Source: Aurelia coerulea (taxonomy: Eukaryota; Cnidaria; Scyphozoa; Semaeostomeae; Ulmaridae). From it: a stretch of DNA of 64,000 bases. Shown in pieces: positions 21,743 through 34,400 of this stretch. Within the stretch, counting starts at the first letter, position 1; each line of letters opens with the position of its first letter. The notes beneath the pieces were generated by a model. The model ran no database searches. It had not been told where the DNA came from and saw nothing but the letters and a program-made list of their open reading frames with translations. Location of the stretch: contig CM076943.1 in the NCBI GenBank assembly GCA_039566865.1, positions 42,664,663 through 42,728,662 on the forward strand, written 5' to 3'. Made by a program: the position numbers and the translations under genes.

Positions 21743-22796
21743 GAAGGGGCTTCGATGTCAGTCAGGAAGAAAGAAAGTCAGAAAGAAAGAAAGTAAGTAA
21801 GTCCGTCACGCTCGTTAAAGCAATTAATTAACGTCTTATCTCTGCTAATTGGCACTGAAATAAAGAAAGCGCACAGAAAGCGCATACAAGACAGAAGTTT
21901 CCCGCGATCCTATAGCAACATTTGACGTCGGCTTATTTCATGTTAGACAGATTTGACACCGTAAGATGGATACATCACCATGATGTTTACCCTGGCACAA
22001 CAACAAATTTACCCAGAATTGGCACGTTCTTGACTTCATTAGCAGCTTAATTATGTTAAAACAATCGTTTTCTAGAACGAACGCATCAATCGTAGCCAAA
22101 GGTGAATGTCGCAGCATTAGACCTGAAAGAAGCTCATTTGCTGCCCCAGCAGGTAACGAGAAGGATAAACACAAGGAGGATACAAGGGTGGTTTATATTA
22201 TCTATTTAAAACCAATTTAGTTCATTCACGGGAACCTAAATTTATCCTACAACCCATGATTTCACCATTAGTTGTCAAACATCGCAGTATGTTTCAGCAT
22301 AGCATATATGACACGACAGAGGAAAATACATTTTAGTGGAGGAGATATTACGCTAGCTCGTCCGTAGTGGTAAAGAATATTTTCCTCCACGAAAGGAACT
22401 GAACTGCGGCAATCAAGAATATCTGTGGCGTCTTGCCACCCATGATTTCACCGTCAGATCACTGAATTGAAATCTTGCAAGCAACCCCCTTGACTTGGAG
22501 GGATGCCATGAATTACGTGACTCACAAAATTTCCCATTTTAGCTTCTTTTGAAAGTGTTTGACCTCTATTTGAAATAATCTACACCTGATATTGCATGGA
22601 ATTCGACACGAACTCACGCAATTGTTCTACAAATTGCATCAAAGACTTGCCGTAAAGCAGTTATTTGGCATTTGATGTCGATTTTGTACTTTCCTAGGTA
22701 ATTTCTTAAAAATTCTGCTGCGTCCATTGGTAAGACCAAGTCATCAGCATCATGTTCGTATCAAAATTATGCTTCTATAGTTAGTAGTTCTGAAGT
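21743..22796. other. No gene; short AAGT/AAAG microsatellite at about 21768-21802
   Basis: A GAAAGAAAGTAAGTAAGT-type microsatellite is the only pattern seen. The remainder shows no coding frame longer than a few tens of codons that I can support. Confidence 0.5.
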
Positions 22797-23210
22797 TCCC
22801 CCTTTTACAGATTCCCCTTTTACAGATTTTGAAAAGCTGCGTTATTTTCGTTTAGATAGGAAATATCAACTTTCTAATGCCAGATTCGAGATTTGCGTGC
22901 AAAGATCTTCAATATGATGCGTTGTACTTCCAATTTCGACGTTTGGTTTTCATATTCCCCCTTTTACAGATTTCGAACGAAATCTGTTTTGTTGGATTTA
23001 TTTTTGCTCGCCCATAAGAGGAAATGAAAAGATTTTCTATTGTGGTATACAGTGTTGGCCGCAATTTCAAAAAAAATATATAGAAAATTGTGGAATGTGT
23101 AGTTTCCATGTTCCCCCTTTCACAGACTCCTCGATTCCCCGATTCCCCGATGATTCCCCGATTCCCCGGTTCCCCGTTCCCCCTTTTACAGATAGCCTTA
23201 ACTGATCACC
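22797..23210. repeat. Interspersed TTCCCCCTTTTACAGAT repeats
   Basis: CCCCTTTTACAGATT or close variants occur at about 22798, 22817, 22958, 23113 and 23188, the last two separated by six GATTCCCC-like units. The block probably is one repeat-built element. Confidence 0.7.
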
Positions 23211-23454
23211 CTCTTTTTACCTGCTTTTTCATCACCTCATTAATGCCATATTGAAGCTTGACTCGCTTTCGAGCGGGGGAACAGATAAGGGTAGGACTTT
23301 CTATTTTAGTTGGTGTTGACTCACTAACATCTGTCAGATATTGCAAAATAGGTTATTTTCTTTGTCGATTCGAAGCGACGTGGCCTGGATGAATTAAATG
23401 GGAGGGCATTGAAAGGAGGGGGTCTGTCAGGAAAATTTTTGGGGCCACGCCCTT

Positions 23455-23895
23455 TACTTTGGTTTAGAATACATCACCCAATATCGTGCTTGCCATTAGC
23501 GACATGAAAACTTTGATAGTTTTATGACAATCCAATGAATCAGAGCACGAGGAAAGTTATGAACATCTCCCGATATCATGCTTGCCATAAGCTCATTAGC
23601 GACAAGGAAACTCGGATAGTTTTGTGACAGTTGTCCTATAAATCAGAGCATGAGAAAAATTTTGAGGAAAGATCCTTTACTCTGGCTTAGAATGCATAAC
23701 CCAATATCATGCTTGCCATTAGCTCATTAGTGACAAGGAAACTCGAATAGTTTTGTGACAGTTCTCCTATAAATCAGAGCATGAGAAAAATTTTGAAGAA
23801 AGATCCCTTAATTAGGCTTAGAATGTATCTCTCAATATTATGCTTGCCATTACCTCATTAGCGACAAGGAAACCTTGATGGTTTTGTGACAGATC
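23455..23895. repeat. Tandem array, about 132-bp unit, roughly 3.5 copies
   Basis: GCTTGCCATTAGC recurs at about 23488, 23580, 23712 and 23845 with TTTTGTGACAG and AATCAGAGCATGAGAAAAATTTTGA at fixed distances. The first unit is shortened to about 92 bp. Confidence 0.8.
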
Positions 23896-24630
23896 TGACT
23901 GGGAACTTGCTACTTTAGTCTATTTTGACGTTTTGGGTCTAATCATGTAAAATGTCGGGTCTATCACAAAACTGCTTTCAATATTCTGGGTCTGCGTCAA
24001 GCCCAAGAGTTTTGGTCTGGGTCTACGCAAATTTGTTTTGGTCTACGAGTTTTGGGTCTGGCTTGGACACCCCGTACCTCATTCTGCCCCGGAAATTGGG
24101 CCCTCGTTTTTAGTCTGGCCAACTAGTCAAATTTCCCTAAAAGATGCCTTGCTGATGGTATAATGGGGGCTCCAAATAAAACCTATACGGAGGTCATGAG
24201 AACCATGGGTGGGGGGGGGGGGGCAGGAGGACTGCACTGTATATTTAAGCTCTTATGGTTGCAGGTCCTCACAGGTTCTTGGGACAGAGAGGGGGCGGGG
24301 GGACTTCATGCAATGAAGTCCCTGAAAATATTTGTTTTGTTTTGAATTGAATGAGAATGACGCAACCCGCAGGTATTACAGTCATATTCTGGGTCCTACA
24401 ATGACTGACATCAGCTAACTAAAGAACACTTTTGAGTTGCTCTTATTTCATAGGCCAATTCAAATTTAGCAGAAAGAGAAATTTCAGAGAAATAGTACTC
24501 TGAAACTGTCTGCAACGATTAAGAACTTATCTGCCGTCACCATTGTTTCATTTCTACATGATAATGAACTATGAATTTTCTTTTCCAACTTTGCAAAAAG
24601 GGCCCGTAATTTTTCTTTAACTCTACTTGT
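23896..24630. other. No gene; G-tract repeat scraps
   Basis: G-runs at about 24189-24203 and 24291-24302 and TTTTGGTCTGGGTCT-type motifs near 24012-24060 look like pieces of G-tract MITEs. No coding region is supported. Confidence 0.5.
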
Positions 24631-24633
24631 CAG

Positions 24634-25185
24634 AACAAGGGCAGATTTTGTAACACGATAGCAACAGTTGCGTTTGATTGACACCCCAATTCAAAGCGAT
24701 TAGCAAATGCAGACAAAAGTTTCCCCGAAACTAGTAGGGCAAACTCTCGCCTTGTGCAAGCGAAAGGTGGTTTTTAAGAGATGTTACATGGTTATAACGG
24801 AAGAAGAAGGGTAAATCCAAGGTTTTGTCGGGCGGATTTTGTTTATTTCATTCAGGAGCTGTTTTGTAATGGTTTCATTTAAGCCCTAAATAAGCGAGAA
24901 TTACAATAACTTTTGCTCGGCTTCTGAATCAAATAAAGAAATTCCGCCAGAGAGAACTTTAGATTTGCCCTTCTCCTTTCGCTATAACCACATAACTTCT
25001 CTTAAAAACCACCTTTCGCTTGCACAAGGCGAGAGTTTGCCCTACTAGTTTTGGGGAAACTTTTGCGGCTTTGTTTTTAATTACTGGTTGAGAGAATTTC
25101 CTTTGTCTGCAGTCGCTAATCGCTTTGAATTGAAGTGTCAATCAAATGAAGCTGTTGCTATTGTATTACAAAATCTGCCCTTGTT
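24634..25185. mobile_element. Inverted-repeat MITE just upstream of exon 1
   Basis: ACAAGGGCAGATTTTGTAA at 24634 pairs with its inverse ending at 25185; the pairing continues inward through CTTTTGTCTGC, CTACTAGTTT, GGCAAACTCTCGCCTTGTGCAAG and the TTTTTAAGAGA segments to about 24830 and 24950. Arms are about 200-235 bp. The right end lies 145 bp before the ATG of the ZP gene. Confidence 0.8.
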
Positions 25186-25329
25186 ACTTGTCAGAGGGTC
25201 CAGGGGGCTATCGCCACTTTGCCACCCGGGCCAGACCGCGCCTGCTGCATAGACGCACATAGTTCGAGCAGATTAGAAGCTCGAGCGCAGCTCATTTTGT
25301 CACTTCTTTCCTCCATAGACTGCCCGAAC

Positions 25330-25420
25330 ATGTCTTACTGCAGCTTCGCAGATCTGAAAAAGTCATTATTCCTTTTATCTTGCTTGATGCTGATTGGAGT
25401 GAACTTGGCTGTTCCATACG
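25330..25420 (+). CDS. Exon 1: start codon and signal peptide of the ZP protein
   Basis: The chosen ATG at 25330 gives a short polar N-terminus with two lysines, a leucine-rich hydrophobic core of about 15 residues and a small-residue end, the form of a signal peptide. An in-frame upstream ATG at 25219 would add 37 residues of poor signal character, so the inner start is preferred. The exon ends after one base of a codon at a GTGAGC donor (25421), giving phase 1, which fits the next exon exactly. An inverted-repeat MITE ends about 145 bases upstream of the ATG, so the proximal promoter may overlap transposon sequence. I did not identify a TATA box or transcription start. Confidence 0.65.
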
Positions 25421-28400
25421 GTGAGCTTTTTAGGGCTTTTTGTTCGCATTAGTAATTTCTGTTTTCAAAGATCCTGTTAAACCATTGACCACACCGACCA
25501 ATGCACCAACCTCATACCACCGATCACACTTACACGCCGATCAAACCCACCACGGACCAAAAAACCTCTTACCTCCAACCATAACTGTCATTGATCACCG
25601 ACCCACATACAACAACCGACCATACACCATATACCACCGACCAAACCTACATACCGACCAAACCAACCACGGACCAAGAAAACCACCTACCATCGAACAT
25701 AGCTGTCACTGACCACTGACCCACAGACAACAACCGACCATATACCATCGACCAGAACTTACACAGCGACCAATCCAACTACGGACCAACAAACCACCTA
25801 CCATCGACCATATCTGTCACTGACCACTGACCCACAGACAACAACCGACCATATACCACGGACCAAACCTACACATCGACCAAAGCGACCATGGCCCAGC
25901 AAAACCACTTACCATCAACTGTAGCTGTCACTGTCTACTGACCCCAGGGGGACACTCAGAAAATTCGCGTATGGGGGATCAGGCCAAGGAATTTTAAGGC
26001 AACACAAAAATATCAGTTTAGCTTCATTGCAACCCAAACAGATAAGCTCATTTTATGCATTGACATCCGTAAAGGAACATAAAAGATCCGGAAACAATAC
26101 AAATTGAGGCCAGGATTGCCTCTAACGAACCCAGAAATATTATATTGACTATATTTGATGCCCAAAATATCATCGCGATAATTTCAGATCATTTAGACCC
26201 AAAAATATTACTTTTAGCAATATTCTGACTCGAAAATATCGTCTTACCTCCCCGTATGTGCATGTGCTGTGTGCCCCCTGGGCACCGACCCACATACAAC
26301 AACCGACCATATACCACCGACCAAACTTACACCCGACCATACCGACCTCGGACCAACAATACCACTTTCCATCGACCATTGCTGCCACTGACTTCCGACC
26401 CACAGACAACAACTGACCACACCAAACCGACGATGGACTAACAAAACCACTTACCTTCGACCATAGCTGTCGCTGACTACCGACCCACAGACAACAACCG
26501 ATCATATACCATCGAATAAACTTAAGCCTTGGTCAAACGCATCCAACATTTCATCCAGCATTTCCACCCAAAAAATTTAAAGTTTGCCGATGTTTATGAG
26601 GGGGTGGTCAAACGCATCCAACATTTCATCCAACATTTCATCCAACATTTCCTTGATCGTACATCGCCTGCGCAGCAACGTGTTTCTGTTTACATCAATT
26701 AAGAAAGGCGAGAAAAACAAAAAATGAAATGAGCAAAGATGGCCGACTTCCAAAGCAACATGTTGAAATGGAAATTAGTTGCAGCCATAGTACTTTCTAC
26801 CATCATTGACGAGACGGAAGGTAGAGGGTGGAAAAGAGGGAAAACCAGAGAGTGGATGAAGAGAAGGGAAGAACGTGGATGCTGCAGTACCATTGTCCGT
26901 GAGTTGCAGATCGAGGACTGTGCAAGTTACAAAGAAATGATGAGAATGAAGCACAGTTTTTTGGAAAATTTCAAAGCTGATAGAGGAAGACATCACCCCA
27001 CAGCAAATACTTGGTGGGCAAAAAGTGAACAGTCCCATGTCAAGACTGACGTTAAAGGACAAGTCTGGGGTTGGAACGATTGATGATAAAGTACAAGATA
27101 ATACTGCTATGAATGATGTATGAAAGTTTTTTCCACTATCTTTGGTCTTCTCCTTGGGAAATTACGTATCCAAATAAGCAATTTGAGCAAAGTGACGTTA
27201 TATCGGACAAACGAAAACGAGTCTGTGCGATTGTTTTTCGCCTCTTAATGGCTGCTAGTCTCTTTATCGTGTACTTATGCATTGAAAATGGCACGAGAAC
27301 ACGAGAAAGAGGCTTGCGATGATAAAGAAGCAAAAAATCAATTGCACAGCCTCGTTTTCGTTTGTGTGTTATGACGTCACTTCGCTCAAATTGCTTATTC
27401 AAAAATGCAATAAAATTTAATTTGGAGCACAATTTCCATTCAAACATAAAAATTATGATAGATTTTATCAAATAGCACTACCCTCCAAAATATCTTTGCA
27501 AAATATTGCAATTTAGTTAAGTTTTCGCGAAAATTTATATTCGAGAATTGGCAATTTTGACAGAGTTAGTTCCAGGAAATTGTCTCCCTCCCCCTAATTT
27601 GTCGAAATATTTTTAAAAAACTTCTTGAATTGCTGCACAAAAAGTAGCAGCAAAAAATCAGAGAGTTTCCAGGCAATAATTGTTTGCAGCAAATAATTGG
27701 TTATGTGACCACGCCCTTGAGACGCTCGAAAAGTGGGGGAACGCCGCTTTTAGTTATATCTTGCATCGTAAACATGGCTGGATTGAACACAAAATAGGCA
27801 AGATGTTTTGTTGAATTTGTATTGAGAATTTATGCCCAATTGAGAACATGCATTCTACTTAGAATGCCTCTCCCAACAGTGGTCAAGCATTTCTTAGGAA
27901 GCCAAAACATTGCTCTACCAAACCTCGAAAAAACCATTCTCTCCTTGTTTTTCACTAAACTCAAAGAGCACCGCTTGACAGATCTGCCTGACCATCCCCC
28001 CCCCCCCCCCCCCGCCTGAGATACAAAGTTTATTGCATTTTTGTACGAACCTCGAGGCCAAACTTTTTGAAATTTGGGGTGTCCTGACCCCCTCATTCCC
28101 CCCTTTGGATACGCCACTGTCACAGATGCAAATGATAATCCTCCTGTTTTTCGCAAACCGAGCGAATTATGTTTTTACCGGCAGTGAAAATTCAACGTCA
28201 CTTCAATCGTCACTTATCACTCGACAGTGCTGTACATTTATGTCAATAAACAATTTTCACTTCAGGTCACCTCTAATTAAACTAGAAACAGCTCTCGCTA
28301 GGTTTGCCCGCAATATACGTAGGTAGGATCCTTACAGATGGTGTAAGGTGGGGAAGTTTTTCCTGAATAATGCTCCGTTGCTTCAGTGAAAGCAGAAGAA

Positions 28401-31400
28401 AAGTAAATCATATGCCATGATAACTATCACCATAACAGTATCTGACACATTTGAGTAACTTTAATCGAAACTGGTCGTCAGCCTCAATTTTCTACTAATA
28501 TGCTGGCCTTGAGCTGTTCCAATGATTTCCCCAGTGCTATCTACCTTTTGTAAGATTTTTTCTCTCGATGAAATAAACGTTTGTGATAATGTTATCTTCC
28601 TCAGCTGGGGCAGAATACAACTAATACAACTCAGCCTGAATGTTTATTTTCCTGTTTGATTTGACCTAACAGCCTTCAAAAAAACAATCCAGAAAAGAAT
28701 TCCGAAAAAGACAAGATTTGAATAATATACCGGGTGTCCCCAAAGAAACGGAGTTGATCGGGACTAGCGGCAGGAATTTAAGTCCAATCCATCCAAAATA
28801 TGTTTTTATGTAATCCTCGATAGCTAGCTTGAAGATAGATACCTTATGTTTGTTGATATTGCTGCATGGAGACTTGGAATATCAATCCTGAAATTCCAAA
28901 TTTGCTTCCATCTCCAAACCAGAGGTTTCGGGTTTTGGCCTAACTGAAAATGTGCTTGAGGAATCTCCTCGGTCATATGCATAATGTGGTAGTGTGAGCA
29001 TGGTAAGGCACACATGTTTTGGCACACAGTTCAATTAAGATTTGAAAGCTAGAAATTAGCAAACATAGCAATGCTGAAGGGAAAATTCACATTCACAAAG
29101 GAAAATATTTCTCCAACCATACTGCACCTGAAAAAGAGCCAAGCACGAATGAACATCTTTAAGGATCTTATCCATGGATGATTTTCCCTTTGGTGTATTT
29201 GTTTTTTTTTTCATAATAGTTCAGAGAAAGATTACACAAACTGCATGTCATTAAAGTCATGAAGATTGCAAGAACTGCTTCATTTTTGACACCCAAGCAA
29301 ACTATTTCGCAGATTACTTTCTTTTGTGAGACAGATGCAATGCTAACTTCTCGAAACTTTTGAAGCGTAAAGCAAAATGACTTTTCAGGACGAAATTGGT
29401 GAATTTGATTGAATTTCTATTCAAATATTTTCCTCAGCATGAGGTTTATTCTCTTACTTCACAGCAATTCAGGAGATTCCCCAAAATAGCGCGTTTGCAG
29501 TTTAGGCTAAAAGCCACAAGCCCTGGTTTGGAGGTTCAGGCAAATTTGAACTTTCAAGATTAATATCCCAACTCTCCATGCACCAATATCAACAAACAAG
29601 GTATCTTTCTTCAAGTCAGCTATCGAGGATTATGTAAAAATTATTAGCGATTGATTGGACCTAAATTCTTGTTGCTAGTCCCGATCGAATCCGTTGCGTT
29701 TTTTGGGACACCCGGTACTCCTGTTCTAAAGGTTCTCGTTTTGTCTCAATTAATGTAATGTTGCTTTGTTTTCCTTATTCACGTATTGCAAGATGCTTTC
29801 ACGGATGCTTCACTTCTTTCTTGTGAACACAAACAAAATCGTAGCCCTCATATTTCACTTGACATCCCTGACATTTCCGAGCCTCGTATTAGGTGCCCTC
29901 GTTTTCATTGTGGCTAAAAATCTGCTGACAAATTGCTGACTCACTTTCGCCAGGTGAGATTTGTTCTGGTTATGAGAATCATGTACCCACGCACGTCCGG
30001 GGCAGACTATAAGCCGGAGCGCGCTATCGCGCGCTCTTTGCGGGCAAGCATGATTCCTTAATAATTTTGTTGGGGAGATGAGCAAGACTGAATTATGTTT
30101 TTTATGCGCGCGCAGATATCCCTCGAAACCGAGGCAATGGTGAAATCAGAATTATTACAAACGCTCCTTTCCTCAATTCTAGAACTGACTATAGCTGAAA
30201 CCATACCAGCAACAACGAGCATAGGTGAAGGTCGCACGGAAAGAGCTCACACTGATATATACGGAGAACAACCCAAAACAAAAACAAGACAGTTATACAC
30301 ACAAGGAACCCGCGGAGTTTTGCCCAGTTTATTAATCGCAAACCAATGTTGTAAAGAAATCAAACTTTTTGATTCTGGGCAATAAAAATCTCTTGCAAAG
30401 CCTGGAGTTTCTGCTCTCTCAACTAACCCTTCGATGGACTAAAACTTCCCGCCCGACGTGCGTCACTGCGAGTAGCATCGACGAGGGAGTAATATTTTCT
30501 GAACGCAGTCATGCTTACCTTGAAGTAAAAATTGTTCTGTAAAATGTTGAAAAAGATTTGCTCAACGACCAATTTGCCATAAAGGGAATGCAAACGTGAA
30601 ATCAATGTCACAAGAAATTTGCGATATACTTTAAAACAACGAGAATTTCGGCCCAATCTATCATGAACTGACCCCCTGGTACATCAACCCAAACATCAAG
30701 TAATCAATACTAACAAAGGCTACGGACGGGGGTATAATTTTGACTTCACCTTCAGCTGTTGTCGTTGCTCTCCATTGTTTGCGACTGTTAGATTGTAAAC
30801 AAACAAAGATGGCGGGCTGGGAAATCAGCATAAAACCAACACGGAGATATCTAATTTTTAGGATGTCATCCCCTATTTTCCCGGCAGTACTGATACGATT
30901 ATCTGACAGCCAAAGAAAGTTTCGATCGATACAAAAAGTTTCCTGAAAATGCTGCTGCCAGATTTTTGCAAATTACATAGAAATTCGATCAATTTTTCCT
31001 CACTATTTTTAAACCAAAATCTAGTAACCTTGAAATTTCTTGGCTTGTGAGGCTCAAAAGAGTCAAATAGGCTTGCAGTTCAATGAAATAAACAACAAAG
31101 TATCTACCTTTTCAAAAATAATTTGACTGCTTGTTTACTTTGGCAGACCAAAATACTTAGGCCGATAACCATGTGAAGATCACCGGTACTTCGATAAAAA
31201 TTGAAGTATGATCTCCTATTTTCCCGAATAGCTCACCTGGCTCAAAATGTTGCTCAGATCTTGGAGAAGGATTTCAGAGATGGTGGTGAAAAGGCTGCGG
31301 CCAGTTTTGGAGTATTTTACAAAACATTAAATCCTTGAATTCTTCGTCTTTTGTGACAATCACCACGATATCTATTCCACGTGTTTGGAGCCCTTTAAAA

Positions 31401-34400
31401 TGTTTGATTAACTTCAGCTCTCGTCCAAGTAATCTTCAACTTCCAACCTGTGCATTTGGCCAAGTACCGAAGACAATAGGTAAATTCCCAGGGGTCGGGA
31501 GTCTTCGAAAATCTATTGTTTGTTTTTCCTGGCAGCTTTCCAGATTCACAGATTCTAACTAAATGCGGAGGCGCATGGTGCTGTCGGTCAGCGGCAAAAC
31601 ATAATTCAGTCTTGTTGGGGAGAACACAGTGACATTTCGTTTCACAAACCGCTGACCACTCAAAATCACCAGTCTCACAGCTAGATTTCAAAACGAGCGA
31701 GACACCTGGCCTGGTTGGCCTGGATGGGTCGAGCATCGGCTTTTGCATGAGCACATCCGTTCGCAGTTAAATCCACTATTTGTTTTTGATGGAAGAAAGG
31801 TTGGTGAACATTGGGAGACATCAATGGACGAAATTTTCTGATTAAAAATCATTATTCGAAGACTTCTTGTGGCCATGAAAAAATGGCCTAATTCATACGC
31901 AGATTCATGTTGATGAAAGAGGATATTTCTCCAAAACTACACCGTGCCACATCAAGAACTTTACAGGAGTCCTTGCCAAGGATGTCAGGAACATGACCTA
32001 TCAGGTGGGTTATTCACTGTTTTTTGCGTTGCGACGTTATTATAGCTTTTTTGGACACTACTCTAGAACCATGTTAGGTAAGTAGCAGAAGGAACCATTT
32101 CTTCCATATTTTGTTTGCATTGAAATACTCAAGCTGGAAGTCTGACATTTGTTTATGTTGATAAAATTACCTATGGGCAATTGACATCCTGAAGCTCAAA
32201 TTCGTGAGTGGTTGGAAAGGCAGGTAAAATGTTTTTTATCAAACTGCAGTCTAAAATGGTTCTACGGTTGTCATCTGGAATTGCCAATTTTGAGGTGTTT
32301 ATTTCTCCAAATCGGCATCGTGCCACATCACCAAACTTCGCCAGTGCACTTGCAATGTCTTCAGTAACAGTGTGCCAGTGTCGGTATATGCACTGTTTTT
32401 TTGCGTTAAACGTCAATATTCATTTTTTAGGGGAAGGTTTTGTTTACATCGACAACGATTTGGGCAAGGAAAAGCTTTGTCCTTAACAATCACTTACGGG
32501 GCAAGGGCTGCATGTCATGTGTCATAAGAAGCCGATATTTCAGTACCTGATACATCGTGTACAAGGGGATTTTTGTACTTAATGTCATAAAATTTTACAA
32601 TATGATCCAACTATTTACGTATTTTTAGGCAGAATGAAAGAAGTAACGAATCCTCAAATTAACAGTCAGAAATTTACCCACATTCCTTTTTGATGCAAAA
32701 ACATGTGCAAATTGTTTGATGCATTGCTGAGAGCAATGTGTCATTTTAGTTTTAATTCCATTTTATATGAAGGGGGCCAGGAATGCTGGAAAGGGGGCAT
32801 AGGGGTGACTGTCCCTGCTGCCATCTAAGAAATGACCTGACTATGTTATTTTCTATTGTTTTGCCTTGTTCAACTAACCTTTGGCATCCCTGAATAGGTA
32901 TTAATGTGAAAAGGGTGACAATTGTTTGCCAAATGGCTTATTCTTTTGTCTTGCAGATCCATGCACCTTCAACGCATGCAACATACAGTATACAGTGATA
33001 TTTTGCTTGCATATCCTTGGCCCATCCAACTTGGCTAGCTTTTATATGTAGATGGCATAGAGATGTAAAAATAGCACTGGACTATACAGCAGATGTTAAC
33101 AGTTGCAATTAAGAGATTTCAGGGCTGTAGGATGCATCTTGAACTTGGGGGGGGGGGGGCACAGCACATCGAAGGAGTTTTTCATCAAGCTAAAGAGACA
33201 CTTCCTAAAGTGAAAAGGAACTCTTTTGATTATTGCAAAATCTCAGGAAAGGGTGGCATGTGCTCCCAGTGCCTCCTGGTTCCTACATCACTCAGAGGTT
33301 TGAAAGAAAGAACATTTCATGAACATTTTTAGCCTCATTTGCAGCAGTACACAGTATCATTGCAGGATATCTTTAGCTAGACAACTGTATTTTTATTCTG
33401 AGAGGTGTTTTCAAGTTGCTTTCACTGAATTTTTCTGATTTTATTTGTGTGTGTAGCTGTGCAGAATGGTGGTTTTATTTTCAATCAAATTCTATTGGTA
33501 GAAAAAGATGTTTTGAAATAGGTCAAGGGTCACCAGAAAAAAATTTTGACCAACATGAGCAAATTTGACAAATTTCATGATTTTTTTTGGACAGTAATGC
33601 TAGTATCCTCAAGAACGTACACCTAAAATTTCAGGGGCAAGCAAAATCTGTCGAAAATAAAAAAATGTATTTCAAAGCCAGTTTGTGAAGAGTGCATTCT
33701 TATTCTCATAAGAAACGAAGGCCCTTCCAAGAAATTTAGAAAGTCTACTAGCAGCAGTGATCAAAGGCAATGTTGGAAGTTGAGACACCTTTCAAGTTTT
33801 GTTATTCGTGGAAAATCATTCTAACAAAATGCGTTAGATCGAATTGGATTAATTGACAGATTTCTGATTGCAAAACTAATCAAAGTATTTCTAGCCTGTG
33901 TTCCAGACCCTCCAAAAAGAGTTTCACGATTTTTCTCGAAAAGCACTGAAGGACTTGTGTAGTGAGTCTAGCACTGCCCTTACAAGTATGACAATTCACG
34001 ATTCCCCTTATTCGCGATGCGCGCAATGCATTGTGGTTTTGGTAGTCAAACCGCACGTGGGCCTAATCAAAACAAACAGAGATCACTACGAAAAGCTCGC
34101 AAGTATGACAAAGAAACGCAATTCAAATGAACGATCTTAAGTTCTGTTTCTTCAACCTGACCCTAGTTTTTTCTAAACTCATGCACGGATACTGGGACCA
34201 ACGTGAAAGGCGGTAAGGCCGGAGAAAAATTATTTGCGAGCAGAGAAACACCACGGAGAAGCGGAAGGCGCTGACGCTAGGCCTAACTAACGTAGTCCTG
34301 GTAAAATACAGTCTGACTGGAGTGTTACTTTAAAGAACATGCCAAGGTTCTCCGAAGTACAGTTGAACGAAAAACTCATCACAACAGTTCAACCATGCCT

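Noticed and set aside
26170..26505. Tryptophan- and glycine-rich frames in the minisatellite
   Set aside because: Periodic translation of a tandem repeat and the edge of a MITE.
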